Positions 1 through 12,552 of a stretch of 64,000 nt of DNA are shown one piece after another. The DNA lies in NCBI RefSeq assembly GCF_040712315.1, contig NC_134017.1, positions 80,543,987-80,607,986 on the forward strand, given 5' to 3'. Position 1 is the first letter of the stretch. Every line of letters begins with the position of its first letter. The notes under the pieces were generated by a model. The model was given only the letters and a program-made list of their open reading frames with translations. It was not told the origin of the DNA and searched no databases. This DNA comes from Castanea sativa (taxonomy: Eukaryota; Streptophyta; Magnoliopsida; Fagales; Fagaceae). A program made the position numbers and the translations under genes.

Positions 1-76
1 ATGTCCTTATACATCATATTAACTCTTCAATTGAAGTCTTCTCATGGTGCTATCTCCTCATCAAATGTAAACTCAC

Positions 77-2067
77 CTTTGCACATTGGTGACGTGCTTT
101 GGCCCAATTAACTTCACTGTAAGGTTGAGTATAAAGTTCCTCCCTTAATTGAAGAATAAGAGGTGTGATTGGCCCAACAAACCTTCTCCCATATAAGTAT
201 GAAAAAGGCAAGTACACCAACCGACAATAGATCCACATTTTGGCTGCATTTTGGGCACCACAAAATTGATATGTTATTAATAGAATTTGGTGCATTAAAA
301 AGAATGTTAAACCTTTGTAGTGACAAAGGCATCAAAGAAATGAACTAACTCTGTTAAACATTGACTTAATTGATTTTAGACAGGTTCCACATGCAATAAT
401 GATTTAAAATACTTAATGAAGAAGTAATCATATATTGTATAAACCTGGATACATGGGAACATATGGAGGAAGAAGCCAAAATTCCGGAGGCATTGGGTTG
501 GCCCCAGCCCATTCAAACACACCAAGTATCTACAATTTACAGGACATCACATATTAGTGTTAAATATCAGTAAAAAGTCATCATGCATGGTGAGTACTTG
601 AAACCAAATATGTTCATTTCTCAAATTGTGAAATAAATATGATTATATATTAATTAAAAATATAAAATATTTTGAGTATTTAACTCTAATTTTATGTGAA
701 TCTTCACAAATAAATAGTCATACCGAAAGCCAGGACTTTCCCCAAAAAGATATGTGTGTTGCACCACCACGATCAAGGACCCATTTTCTTGCTCTTGCAC
801 AAGCATTGTCCTGACCACCATCAGGTCCTTCCCCAAGTATTCGCATACAAATGTAGCTGAGGATTGTGCAAAACATGATGCTGTGCCCTCCTATGTAAAA
901 TCCCCATCCACCATCTTCATTCTAAAAACAAAAAACAGAAAGTGAAAATTTTCGCAAAATCTCTATTCTTATTGATTCAATAAACATTTTAAACTTTCAA
1001 GAATATATACCTGATGATTGTATATGTAACGAAGAATTTCTTTTTTATACTCAGTTGGGAATACAGTATTAAGATGTCCCGTAATGTAAAAACATAATAC
1101 CTACATTTTTGGGATCAAATACAAGAAAAATAGCAGTTATATCAAGTTGAAAGCCAAAATAGTTCACTAGCAAGGATGTTATTTGGAACAATTTCATTGT
1201 TCACAGTCAACTCAAACTTAGAAGGTATTCTAGAGATGTATATTTACTTGGCAAATTATAATGATAATAAATTAATAACAATATTGAAAGCTTAGTAATG
1301 ATAATGATGCAACTCACAAAAGGAGGAAGGAAAAACAACGGGCCAGCATTTTCAGCAGGCCAATGGCCATCACAAGACTGCAAGGCCGCATAGAAATGGA
1401 CAGCCCTCCTCAATGTAATTGTGGCCTTTTCATATGTGATTTCCTCTCCGTCCTCAATCTTAATTGGGGAAATTGTATTTTTGAAGTTTTTCTCCCTCAA
1501 AAACTGCAATCATTTCAATAATTCCTAAGTCATTAGCAAACAAAATTTTAAAAATTAAACAAATCAACGAAATGCCCATGTACAAACTATACATTTATAT
1601 GCCCACTCAATTCAAAGATAATATCGATTATATGGTTATTGATGAAAGAGTAATTCTAGTGATACTATATATTTTTACGAACTAATGTGTCTATTTTTTA
1701 AGTTTTAAAAAATAAAATAATTAAAAATGGTATTTTTTATATTGTTGAGAAGTGATATCAATCATGCATTTTCATTCATTATAATATCATCAGTTAGTAA
1801 ATATTTTTTAAATAAAATTGGTAATAGCACTTGATGTAACACACGCGAAGCTTACAAAATCAAGTCAACTACATAAGTTACTAAGGATCTATTTGGATAC
1901 TGCTTATTACTGAAAACTAAAAATATTGTAGTAAATTTTTTTTAAAATGTGTGAATAGTGCACATGACCCACTATTTAAAACACAAACGCGCTGAAAAAC
2001 ATTTTTAGCGCAATCCAAACTAACACTAACTAACTAACAACAAAAGTATGAATAATAATTTATTTAA

Positions 2068-2111
<44 letters not shown>

Positions 2112-4787
2112 ACTAATAACCTATATATGATTATAGATTGGATGGGTTTGATTTGACCCAATCAGATATTAGCAAGAAACTTATCATAATAAAAGCAAGC
2201 AGTTATATCAATATCCCTGCCCTGATTTTTGAACGATAATAAGTAAAGGTAAATAAAGAGATTATTATTGAAAGTATAATTCGATTTTTCTTGGGTGTGT
2301 GGGGGCGCTAAAAGAGATTTTCATTTTATGCTTTCTGTGTATTATATTTTGAATTTACACCATTTCTTTTTCTTTTTTTCTCTTTTTTTTTTTTTTTTTT
2401 GAGAATCATTATTACACCATTTCGGATACTCCAATCCTATAAAAGTTCTAGTGTTAAACTATTGGATTCTATTCAATACCAAAAAAAACTATTGGATGGC
2501 ATTATTTATTTATTGCATAAATGGGATCCTTGAAAAGTAGAATGAGTCAACAATCAACACCCATAAAATATTGTTCCCTCAAAAAAAAGGAACGCCAATA
2601 AAATATTAAAGGTTAGGTAAGACTTTCTTCATTGGCTTTTGAAACAAAAATTCAGTTTCGCTTGTTCCAAATAAACAAAAAAATAAAAATAAAAAGACAA
2701 CCAATTTCACAGTTTTTTTTTTTTACCGAGCAGCAGTTTATGTGAAAATAATGTTGCATTAATTATGATTTGTCATTTTAGATAATGTAAAAAAAAACAC
2801 GAAACTATAGTATAGATCTTCTAAAATTTACCCCTGAGCGCAATTGGTTCCTCAAAATTTTAGTGAGCACTATTAGTCCTTTAAATTTTAAAAAATAAAC
2901 TATATAAGTTCTTTTATTAACTGATGTTAGTGGTATTGTTTACGTGGCTAAAGAGATAGTGATCTGATATATATTTTCTAATGATATGGCTTTTATCTAT
3001 GAAAAAATTACAAAAATTATTTTTCACTTCAGAAACCCATTAATATCAAAATACTTGATCAAGTAACAAATAATACCAAATCAAACATGATTAGAACTAT
3101 TTTTTCCAATTAATTACATGACAATTTATAAAATTATCTATATCTAGCTGTATTATTTAAACAAGTCACATGACTCAATAAAAATGTTACATGACTAAAA
3201 CTATTATGGATGAACTTTTGTAATTACTATATCATGGGTTGAAGCAAGATACTTAAAGAATTTGCTAAAATTCTTGTGACATGTAAGATTGTTATTGAAT
3301 GAAATAAAGACAAGTCATATCATTGTTCAAAAGGTCATGTTAATAGATGTCCTTAGAGCAGGAATAAAGTCATTCTTTGTCTTCGGCTTTGGATTTTGGG
3401 AGGCAATGACCCCTCCTAAAATTTGAAAAAAAAAAAAAAGAGTATAAACATATAGGTACGTACTAATTTAGCAATTTGTTCGTTCAATAAAATTACATTT
3501 AGCCCCTTTAAAAATAACAAACTCCAAAAAAAAAAAAAAAAAGTCTAACAACAAAGTTCCAAAATTTAGCCCAATCTACCAATTAGGGAGAAATAAAAAT
3601 GATTAATCACATGGATGTAGAAAAAGTGGAGAAAAAGTAAATAAAAAAAGAAAGGTCTGGAAGATAAGGAATGGGTGTATAATCAATTTTATATTACCAC
3701 TGCGCATCCTTGGTGTGGTGGTCACTCGACAAATATAAATGCTTGTGGGGTGTGACAACAAGGGCTGGGGTTCAAGTCTCTAGGAGGGTATTTCACACAC
3801 AGTATACTTAAATTAGGCTTGACTAAAAATTCTATCATGTATAAAAAAAAATTATATTACTTAAGATACGTTAATATATTGGGAATATAATGTGTGTGTA
3901 TATATACACCCATTAATTGCATGAATGTAGAAAAAGAAAGGTCTGGAAGATTAGGAATGAGTGTATAATGTAATTTTATATTACTTGAGATACGTCAATA
4001 TATTGGGATTATCTATATATATAGGACAAAATTTAAGTAGGAAACGTAAGAAATAATACCTAAATAAAGGGAGTAAACTACAACTAGTATGGTATTGAAT
4101 TCCTTAATTTTTTTCATACTAATTGGAGTTTCATAATAATTTTCTTTTTATACTAAAGCCACCTTAGCTCGAAGTATTGACTTTGTCATTGCCTTAGGGC
4201 AATTATTAACAAACTATAATAGAAAAAGATGACAAAAAATTAGTTTTTTTTTCTACAAAACCTTTCCTAAATGGCTCACTAAAATATGTCAAAGATATCA
4301 ATTAAAATTTCTCTCATTTAGTGATAGTTTGGATACAAACACGTTTGATTTTGCGGCTGTCTTTTTGTGTGGGTTCCATGCACTGTTCACGGGATCCAAC
4401 TGGGTCTCCTGGCACTATTTATATATTTAAAAATTATTTTGTTATAACGTTTTCAGTTTTTAATTATCAATTTTTAGCAATAAACAGTATCTAAATAGAC
4501 CCTTAAAAGTACCAAAGAAATTCTTATAAACACGTGAAATTAATGTTTTGACCGTGCATGACAGAAAAATCATTAGTTTAAGGTACCTGCATTCGCCAGA
4601 GAAGATCACCGCAAGCCGGAAATTGACGTCGATTTTTGTGGAAATTTTGTCGAGCCTCTTCAACCTCAGCTCGCTCTTCTGGTGTACCAGCCTCCGGGTC
4701 AAACTCCCATGTTTGTCTCCCCGCAAAGTTATTTGTACTAAAAAGATAAGGGTCATTTTTGCCCTCTCCTATCTTCAGCTTCCACAT
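77..4787 (-). CDS. OSC-A: oxidosqualene cyclase (beta-amyrin-synthase type), 5' exons 1-6, cut by window edge
   Basis: Oxidosqualene cyclases fold 2,3-oxidosqualene into triterpene skeletons on the ER membrane. Read on the minus strand, exons are 4587-4787 (ATG at 4787, starts [16 protein letters not shown]), 1318-1503, 1011-1100, 724-921, 445-529 and 77-243. All have GT-AG borders and matching phases and give 309 residues without a stop. Recognisable stretches are [48 protein letters not shown], the QW repeat ending NHQNEDGGWG, and MWIYCR (about residues 256-261), the position of the family's product-determining MWCYCR. Exon 1 encodes the same 67 residues as OSC-B; about nine differences occur over all 309. 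Exon 7, with the ED of EDIYYPHP, would lie left of base 1, so the DCTAE catalytic exon is outside the window. Intron 1 (1504-4586) holds a SINE, a tandem duplication and MITEs. Whether the gene is intact is unknown. Confidence 0.93.
2073..2109. repeat. (TA)n microsatellite in OSC-A intron 1
   Basis: An uninterrupted TA run, next to a short hAT-like MITE remnant at about 1885-2035 whose ends resemble TTTGGATACTGCTTATT. The corresponding part of OSC-B intron 1 lacks the run. Confidence 0.8.
3698..3851 (+). mobile_element. tRNA-derived SINE, copy 1 (OSC-A intron 1)
   Basis: Contains a box-A-like TGGTGTGGTGGTCA and a box-B-like GGTTCAAGTCT, and ends in an A-rich tail. It is flanked by 9-bp direct repeats TTATATTAC at 3689-3697 and 3852-3860, a target-site duplication typical of LINE-mobilised SINEs. 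Related copies are at 53.2 kb and 58.95 kb. It sits inside the first unit of a local tandem duplication (about 3600-3890 and 3920-4015); the second unit keeps the uninterrupted target. Confidence 0.82.
4320..4506. mobile_element. hAT-like MITE in OSC-A intron 1
   Basis: Begins GTGATAGTTTGGATAC and ends with AACAGTATCTAAATAGACCC, imperfect inverted ends of the abundant TTTGGATACTG family. It contains no coding sequence. The approximately 950-bp piece of intron containing it (3585-4540) is missing from OSC-B. Confidence 0.5.
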
Positions 4788-5436
4788 TCTCTTTCAACTT
4801 CAACGATATCAATATCTATTTTCTTTTTCGTTTGCATATAACAATGTGTCAGTGATAGTAAATCATGTATGTATATAGTTATGGCTTATGACCAATATTA
4901 TATATGCAGCCCTATTTTAATATCAAAGTTGTGTTAGAGGGTTAATTTTACAAAATAATAGTAACTCTTATGCCAAAAATGATAATGAAAAGAACCATTT
5001 ACATGACTTGAAACATGTGTTTGTTTTGTCTCCCCCAAAGGATACATGTTATAAAAATTTGAGAGTTAGAGATATCAAAATATAGTTGCAATCTTGAATG
5101 CTTTCTTAACAAAAGTTAGATTTATTTTTCTAAATTAATAGTTAAATATAACAAAAAGACCTTACCTAAAGTTGTTCCCTTAAGCTCCTCAATGCTTTGA
5201 CATGAGGCTGAGTGTGAGATTTTTTGGTCATGCACTTCTTATTGATGAAATCGAAGAACCCTTTGTGACATATTTGCAGTACTCAAAACAGTTGTTCTGT
5301 GTCTAGCTAGAACTTCAGGACAATGCAGAACTGGCCTGGAAGACAAAAAAAAAAAGAAAAAAAAAAGAAAGAGTGCTGGGTCCTTTTGTTTTATGACCTG
5401 TGTAGCTTTGTGGTCTTGGACATGTTGAAACTCCTC

Positions 5437-5446
5437 CTTATATAGA
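5437..5446 (-). promoter_or_regulatory. TATA box of OSC-A
   Basis: On the minus strand this reads CTATATAAGG, a good plant TATA box, about 650 bases upstream of the OSC-A ATG. The sequence around it aligns with the OSC-B promoter (TTTTTCTATAT followed by a GAGTTTCA block), where the box is the weaker TATATTAGG. The distance to the ATG implies a leader intron, but the donor and acceptor seen in OSC-B are not conserved here. A CT microsatellite (5465-5502) lies just upstream on the gene strand. Confidence 0.55.
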
Positions 5447-5460
5447 AAAAATGTTGCACC

Positions 5461-5464
<4 letters not shown>

Positions 5465-5502
<38 letters not shown>
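5465..5502. repeat. (CT)n microsatellite upstream of OSC-A
   Basis: Pure CT/TC run immediately upstream of the OSC-A TATA box on the gene strand (GA when read with the gene). Confidence 0.85.
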
Positions 5503-5505
<3 letters not shown>

Positions 5506-5574
5506 GTTTAAAAATCTAGATATTAATTAGATCTCTCTCTTTCACTTTCTAAGCAAGTAAAATTAAAATATTAA

Positions 5575-7015
5575 GAGTACGTTTGGTACACTGAATGGGA
5601 ATTACGATAGAAATTGTAATTTTTATTACTAAGAATAAAATGTGTTGTAATATAATAACTAAACTTATTCATTAGTTTGGTTGTGAGTTATAGGATCAGT
5701 TTGGATAAGTTGTTTTAAAAAGTGCGTTTTTAAAAATGGGCATTTTTAAAATGTGTATTTTTAAAACACAATTTTTAAAATCAGTTATAAGTGTTTGGCA
5801 AAACTTATGAGAACATTGAGAAAGAAGTTTATTATTGTCAACTAAGCATTCGATCTATATTTGTCTAAAATTATTGTTTGAGCGTAAATTACCAAAATAT
5901 GACACAACTCTAACACCAAAGTACACTCATAAAATAATTTTAGTCAGATTATAGTCACCCCACCTCTATAGTTGTTCACCAATACAGTCACCTCACCACT
6001 ATAGCTGTTCACCACTCAATAATAAAATAACTTTCCCAAATCAAACCTACCATCTATTCTAAACTACAAAAACAAAATAGAGTTGAAAAGTTGAAACCCA
6101 AATCACAAATAACGTAGTGAAAAATTGACAAAAGAGGGAGAAAGAAAGAACTTGCAGCAGTGGTGTTCTCTATTTGTGGTGATTGAGCTTGCAGATGGTG
6201 CAATTGAAGCTTTACCAGTGCGTCTTCTTTCTACTTCTAATATATAATGCAACATGCAATTTGGGTACACTAGGTCTAGAAGCCTCTACCCAATGTGTCT
6301 TAGCTACCATTGGAGTTTTGCTGTGATGTTGTTCTGCAACTTGCATAGAGAAAAAACAACAAGTAGCAAGTACAAGTTTTCATTAAACAATAATTTCATC
6401 ATCAAGCAAAATTTTGAGGATATTTTAGGTATTGACACCCTTTAAATTTGGATTGTGATGAGTTTTTAAAATTGAGGTTTCGAAAAAGTTCAACTGTATT
6501 TCATTTCCAAAACGCCAAATTTGGCATTTTTGAAAACGCAATCGCTAAAAAATTGTAATGCCAAACGATGGAAATTTTGCGTTTTGATTCAAAAACGTGC
6601 ATTTGCGTGGTGCAAGCACTTATCCAAACGGGCTCATAACATTAGAATGAAAGTTAACATTTATTTTAGGAAATTTCTTACTCATACAATTATATTTCCT
6701 CAAAAATTGTTATTTTTAAATTTAAGAGATATGTGTTATTTTTTATGATTTTTTACTTTTATAATTGTTAGATGTATAAAGAAAGTTTGTTTACTTGGAA
6801 ATATATTAAGTTTTAAAATTGTTGCACTTGCTAAGGAATAACTAATACAACCTTTTAAAGAGGAATAGTTATTCCTCATTTTGAAGAATAGCTATTCATA
6901 AGAAATGATTATTCACTATAATAAAAACATAACCAAACTAAAGAATAACTAAAATAAGTGAATAACTATTAGATTACAACACTTATTACCGTCTATCAAA
7001 CATGCCCTAATTAGG
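5575..7015. mobile_element. Nested TIR (hAT/MITE-like) elements
   Basis: The outer ends resemble each other in inverted orientation (GTTTGGTACACTGAAT near 5580 and CTATCAAACATGCCC near 7000). An inner element runs from about 5697 (CAGTTTGGATAAGT) to about 6634 (CACTTATCCAAACGGGCT), with matching inverted ends. Short open frames inside are not recognisable proteins. Borders are approximate and no clear target duplication was found. Confidence 0.5.
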
Positions 7016-7194
7016 TAGCGTGAACCAAAGAGCCCGAATTTGTATTTATTGCAAAGTCAAATGTGTGAAAATACAAATTTATAGCCCATTGGACTTTGAT
7101 AAATAATAGAAATTCACTAAACAACTCTTAGCTTTGTTACAGCCAGTAGATAGTGAGCTGAGAAAAGGGATAATCGAATCCTCACCGTCTAATT

Positions 7195-7408
7195 CTTATC
7201 ACTGTAGTCTTACTTTTTTTTCATACTTTCAGGTTTCGTATGAACTACTTTTTTTCTTACTTGCAGGTTTCGTATAAACTCACTGTAGTCTTACTTTTTT
7301 TTCATACTTTCAGGTTTCGTATAAACTCACTGTAGTCTTACTTTTTTTTCATACTTTCAGGTTTCGTATGAACTACTTTTTTTCTTACTTTCAGGTTTCG
7401 TATAAACT
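7195..7408. repeat. Complex minisatellite
   Basis: Units built on CAGGTTTCGTATAAACTC and CACTGTAGTCTTACTTTTTT are reiterated several times, with alternation of TATGAACTAC and TATAAACTCAC variants. It contains no coding sequence and no gene is adjacent. Confidence 0.75.
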
Positions 7409-7717
7409 CTTGAATTATAGATATGAGTGAGTCCATCATTGTGCAATGGTGGTTGGGCATGGCTTTGAATTTGTCAAAGTCATGATGGATTAGATAATAA
7501 TCAATCCCATTAAATCAAGAGTAATTCTTAGGTACTTCTGAAATTCGAAAAATTATGTTCATTCTTCTCACATCTATAGTAGAGTTCACTTAGCGATTGA
7601 CCAAGCCAAGATTTCAGTCTACGAGGGCAAGATTCAAATTCAATATTAAAAACGAAATTAATCTAAAAAATATTAATTGATAATAATTACAAAATTGACA
7701 TGGTAAGAATGTGATTA

Positions 7718-8137
7718 GAGCATCCACATTAGTGGAGCAATAAATTTAGTATTATGACTTCACAAAAATTACTTTATCTATCCTACTTTTTCACTTTACA
7801 AAACATCTAACATCAGTGATCTTATTTTAGCTTTTAACATAATGAAATGTTATAAACAACATAATAAAATAATACATCCACTACAATAAAATAATATATT
7901 CACTACAACAATGTGAACACATGAATAAAACAATATATTTAATATAAAGTAGTATGAACACACAATTAAAGTTTTTTTTTTTTACCTGTGAGCTACAATG
8001 CACAGCCACTTTTGGCTGTGCACTATAGCTATGGAGCCAAATTATTGGCTTTGGCTCTACCAATGTGACTATAAATTTGTATTTAGTAGTGCTAAAAATA
8101 GCAATATAACTTTTTAGCACCACCAATACTAATGTTC
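7718..8137. mobile_element. PIF/Harbinger-type MITE
   Basis: Ends GAGCATCCACATTAGTGGAG and CACCAATACTAATGTTC are inverted copies, flanked on both sides by TTA (7715-7717 and 8138-8140), the target duplication of this superfamily. The interior is AT-rich and non-coding. Relatives are nested at about 40.06-40.44 kb and 59.37-59.75 kb, and a much larger relative is at 43.47 kb. Confidence 0.65.
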
Positions 8138-8333
8138 TTAGTGCTACTAAACAAAATAATAGAAAATTATATGAATTTTCTTTTTTGGTGATGACTTACA
8201 TCATTTTATAAAACTAATGTGGTAAAATTTGTAATATTTGTAGCATTATACAACAAGAAAAGTGATAAAAAAAAATTTTTTTTCTTAAAAAGAGAAACAA
8301 AACACAAGTGAAAACTAAAACTGAAAGTACTGT

Positions 8334-8529
8334 AGCAAAATAATTTTTAAAATGTGTGAATAGTGCTGTGGGACCAAACTTTATATTGAAATTTGTGTTT
8401 TGATGACTTTTGTAGGTCCATATACAGTGCCAGCAAAATAATTTTTAAAATGTGTGAATAGTGCTGTGGGACCAAACTTTATATTGAAATTTGTGTTTTG
8501 ATGACTTTTGTAGGTCCATATACAGTGCC
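8334..8529. repeat. 98-bp direct tandem duplication
   Basis: Two adjacent, apparently identical units (8334-8431 and 8432-8529), each starting AGCAAAATAATTTTTAAAAT and ending in TATACAGTGCC. The unit is part of a hAT-like MITE family (GTGAATAGTGC core). Confidence 0.9.
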
Positions 8530-9028
8530 ATGGGACCCACATTTTTTAAGCAAAATGCACAAACGCACAAACGCAACGCTTCCCAAATGCTCACGAAATG
8601 GGTTAAAACATGGAACAAGATGTTAGGTACTTTAAAGCTATCTTTTTCACCTAAGTAGATTGGGTTAGATGAGAGATATGCTTTGGATTTGCCCACTTTG
8701 GATGAGAAGGAGGATGTGCATGCGGTAGCAAACTAGTGAAAACACTTCCGGGTTGGACTTTCTTGGACTTAAAGGGATGTGTGTGAGTGTCGGTAACTAA
8801 CTAGTGATTAGTGAAACCATTTACTTAGTGTTACTGTAAAATTTACCATTCATAAATAGAACTATTCCGCCACATTTTTCAAGTGTTGTGTAGCACTAAA
8901 ACAGCAACTTTCTTTTTAGGCACGTTCAGTAGCATTACTGTATTCCACCAAAACATTACTTGCAATATAAAAGAATAACAGTACAGGGTAGCAAAAACAG
9001 AGAGACAGAGAATAAAAGTAGAGTTGCA

Positions 9029-9037
<9 letters not shown>

Positions 9038-9072
<35 letters not shown>
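9038..9072. repeat. (GA)n microsatellite at the truncated end of psi1
   Basis: A GA run directly next to the point where OSC psi1 loses similarity to OSC-B, just past exon 15. Exons 16 and 17 are absent to its left. Confidence 0.85.
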
Positions 9073-9074
<2 letters not shown>

Positions 9075-9093
9075 AGTGCTTTTTTTAACTAAC

Positions 9094-10094
9094 CTCTTTG
9101 GGATGAATAAGACCCATCATTGCCCATGCAGTTTGTACCAAGTTTGATTGATTTCCTTCGAGAGGTATATATATCTATGACCATGCATAGAGAATTTGTT
9201 ATATTAATTTTGATCAAAGAATCTATACAACATCTACAAATCTCATTTAAAACAAGAATAGATATAAATTTCTTTAAATTAAATCGTTGATCTACAAAAA
9301 CTTCATTGAACAAAATTGATGTAACGAAAGATATTAAGTATGAAAAGACACAGAATTTAGAGGCCTAAAGCAAAATCCACGGTTAAACACTACCTTTTTA
9401 GGGACTGAAAGATGACTCTCCGACCAGCCACCATCATCTTTTTGTGTTCTGACTAAAAACTCAACAGCTTTACTTATAGCAAAACAAATGTTGTAAGCCT
9501 TACCACCGCAGCTAATGCTCCAAGGGCAAACCATGTACCATACATCAAACAAATTCCCCAATTTCCATACCTACGGCAAAGTCTCATCTTGTAATTGATT
9601 TGTGTTACATCTATATATAAAACTATGATAACAATAATAGTAAACAAATGTTTCAAATTCATCATGTAATTAATCTAACCATATTAACAATAACTATGAT
9701 ATCTAGTATACTAGTACATGAACATACCAAGAACCATCAGGCAGTTGTATGTCTAAAATGTATCCAACTGCTTTTTGAATGGAATTCTCAATCTCTTCTT
9801 TCCTATGTTCAGGGTGCAACTTCTTAAACAAAAGTAAAGCTTGGATTGTTGATGCAGTGCACTCAACATACTCATGCTCAACAACAATACCCTCAAAGAA
9901 TTCTGTGGTATTAAGCAACTAGAAGGGGAAAAAAGGTAATAAATTTTCCACTGATATATGATAATTAAGAGTGAATATATTTGCATAAATATTCAAATGA
10001 ACATTTCAACGACACTTCAATATATTAAGGTACTAACTTCCAACCAATCTTGAGCTCCTGCGGGCTCCCAAGCTGATAAACCTCCATTCTTACT
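9094..10094 (-). pseudogene. OSC psi1: oxidosqualene cyclase fragment, exons 12-15
   Basis: Minus-strand exons matching OSC-B are 10038-10094 (exon 12, [19 protein letters not shown]), 9728-9918 (exon 13, includes [18 protein letters not shown]), 9394-9570 (exon 14, [18 protein letters not shown]) and 9094-9174 (exon 15, [20 protein letters not shown]). Exon 14 is 177 bases against 178 in OSC-B: one base is lost just after the codons for GALAAV, shifting the frame, after which [20 protein letters not shown] continues in another frame. Exons 1-11 and 16-17 are missing. Similarity to OSC-B persists to about 10,285 and then stops abruptly at unrelated repeat sequence. Splice sites otherwise look normal, so decay seems recent. 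It is a dead fragment of a once larger gene, not an alternative 3' end of OSC-A. Confidence 0.93.
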
Positions 10095-10422
10095 CTGCAT
10101 TATTGACATGAAAATAATGATTAAATATGGAAAGAAACAAGCCAACCAAAAAAGGAAAGAAAATATTAATAAAGTTGTGTCGGAGTTAGTTCAAAAGATG
10201 ATGAGGGGTTATATATATATAGCAATAGTAAATACTAAAGTTGTGAACAATTTTGGTTTTTTGAGAAGAATATTCTTAGAAAGACCATGTTGAGATGAGC
10301 ATTTTTTTATTTTAAAATTTTTCTTTAAGTAGAGATAAGCTTATCCCACTTGACTTCTCAATAGCTACATCGGCTAGCCTACTCGACTTCTCACTGCCAA
10401 TTAATGGCATTGTAGATTTAAT

Positions 10423-10881
10423 CTAATTGGAAGCGAGAGAGGAGTCAACTTGATCAATCAGATGTGGGGAAAAGCTGGATTGGGATGGTAATGAACTGTG
10501 ATGCGCCTGGGGAGGACAGCAGGTGAAGCTGCTCCCTAGGCGTGGCTTGAGGGCCTTTTTTTTTTTTTTTTTGCTAGAGATGGAGCGTAATAAAAGCATT
10601 GGCCCAAAATTCATTTGTTTCAATGCTAGGCAACGTGAATGGTTACCTTTCTTCTTCGCTTCTTTTCGCGCTTGCCCATCACTTTGTGGTGTGGTATTGC
10701 ACTGAAAAGGTTTCTCTAGGTAAAGTGTTTCAATCTCCTCAGTGATGATATCCTTATCAGGGATCCGAAAGTCTTGAAGGTCTATCATTGTTGACATCCC
10801 ATTTTGCAACCCGCATTTAACCTCACATGGAGGGTAAAAGGGTAATTTTGCCTTGGAAATATGCATCTTGATTCTAGTCAT
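10423..10881 (-). other. Unrecognised 152-codon open frame beside psi1
   Basis: The frame starts MTRIKMHISKAKLPFYPPCE and contains DLQDFRIPDKDIITEEIETL, then a lysine run from a poly-T tract. I recognise no family. It lies in the repeat block that truncates psi1 and is more likely transposon debris than a host gene. There is no supporting signal beyond the open frame. Confidence 0.2.
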
Positions 10882-10916
10882 TAGATCCTTAATCTCATTT
10901 CACCAAAATGATCTTG

Positions 10917-12541
10917 ATGTTGTAACGATCAAATTGACTGGTCATAAGCTCTAATCAGACCACCAGATTCAAAGTTATCATCAAATCAAGTTTTAATGAC
11001 TGAGATGCACTATCACAAATTGAGTCCGACCATATGTGATTATGAACAATTAATTTCAATTGGTTATATGTATAATCAATTTGAGATCAATGATGCGTCA
11101 TAATTGATTGGTTAGGACGACATTTTATGGTAGGGTTGCACACACCTAATTAACTAAATAATTAAACATTTATTATTCAATGAGTAATTTGTTTAATTAT
11201 CTTTTAATTAGAGTAAATTTGAAATCAATTAAGTCTGAAATGGGAGTGATTGGAGCCATTTAATGTTAATTGGGAGCTGATTTGGGACCTATTGAAGTTA
11301 ATTGTGCTGAAACCATTTTTTAACAAATGACATCTGCTCACCATTTTATCGATATCTCTCAGACTATTTTGAATCTGTGAATGAGGTTAATGTTCCCAGA
11401 AACTAGACATCTGGGGCTTCAATTTGAGCATAAGAACGAGGCAATTTCGATCAGAATTGAGTCAGATATGATTTTTTGAAGTTGGCTCTACAGGCTGTTA
11501 CAGCAGCTACGGAAAAACTGAATTTTGGCTTGCTCCTTACTCCCACCAATTTTTACATTTAATGCTTCAAATTTTCCCCAAGGCTAAAATGAGGTCTAGG
11601 TTAATGATTCTTTGTCAACCCTCATTAATAGCTTTCCATTCATATTTCCTCCACCACTACTATATAAACATCCCCCCTTTTCTTCATTCCAAGACAAAAA
11701 AAAAAAAAAAAACCCCTCTCTTCTCCTCTCTTGAGTTTTAGGAAGTTGAGTAGTCTTGTCATATCTTGGTCTTCTTGAGACTCAAGATATTAAGTGAGAC
11801 TCACTCTTCCTCTCCTAACTCTTCTTTTCCTCCACCCTTAGGACTTCCCTAAAGAGTCTCATCATCCACCATATGGATCTTGCATAAAGGTATAATCTCT
11901 TTCCCTAATGAGAATTTAGGATTAAAGCATGATAGTAATTATTTAAATTATCTTCAATATGTTTGAATGTTCTTAAATGTTCTTATGTGTTCTTCACATA
12001 TTCTTGGTTGTTCATCATATGTTCATGCATAAACACTAGTTTTGATCTTAAATCCACATAAAAATATGAAAAACATGTTTATTTCATAATTCTTTTAAAT
12101 TCTTGAATCTAGGATATCACCATCCACACACATTCAATATACTTTATTTTTCAATCCAAGCGAAATGCTTAATAAATTAAATTAGGATTTATCACATGCA
12201 CATACTTTAAATTCAACATGCAAATTGATTGATAACATATTGGATGATATGATATGAATGTTGACCACCATAGTCTAAAAGACCGGTTTCACCAGGCAAG
12301 GTGAGTGCTTAACACCTTCCCACCTTGTAACATAGCATCCGAACGTAGATCAAGGGTTAGTGGATCAAATGTTTATCCATGTAATTTTCAATTTTTAGAC
12401 TGTAACTAGGAAACAAAGCCATGTACTTTATCTTAGATTATATCTAGGACCAAAGCCATATAATTTTCCTATGATCAATGTAAATTCAATTGAAAATTAA
12501 TAAAATGAGGAATTTTTCAATTTTGGTTTTCTTATTTTTTC
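10917..12541 (+). mobile_element. Ty3/gypsy (Tekay/Del-like) LTR remnant
   Basis: The block carries features I associate with chromoviral Del/Tekay LTRs: a GACCGGTTTCACCAGGCAAG stretch, CTTAACACCTTCCCACC, and, shortly downstream at about 12,553, AGTGGTGACTCCATTG, a decayed form of the TGGCGACTCC primer-binding site. The 3' border is put at the CA at 12,541; the 5' border is uncertain (TGTTGTAACGATC near 10,917 is one choice). No gag or pol domain follows, so the element is truncated. Confidence 0.5.
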
Positions 12542-12552
12542 AATAATTAAAT

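Noticed and set aside
7195..7408. CRISPR-like array
   Set aside because: The repeats are contiguous minisatellite units without unique spacers, in a eukaryotic nuclear context.
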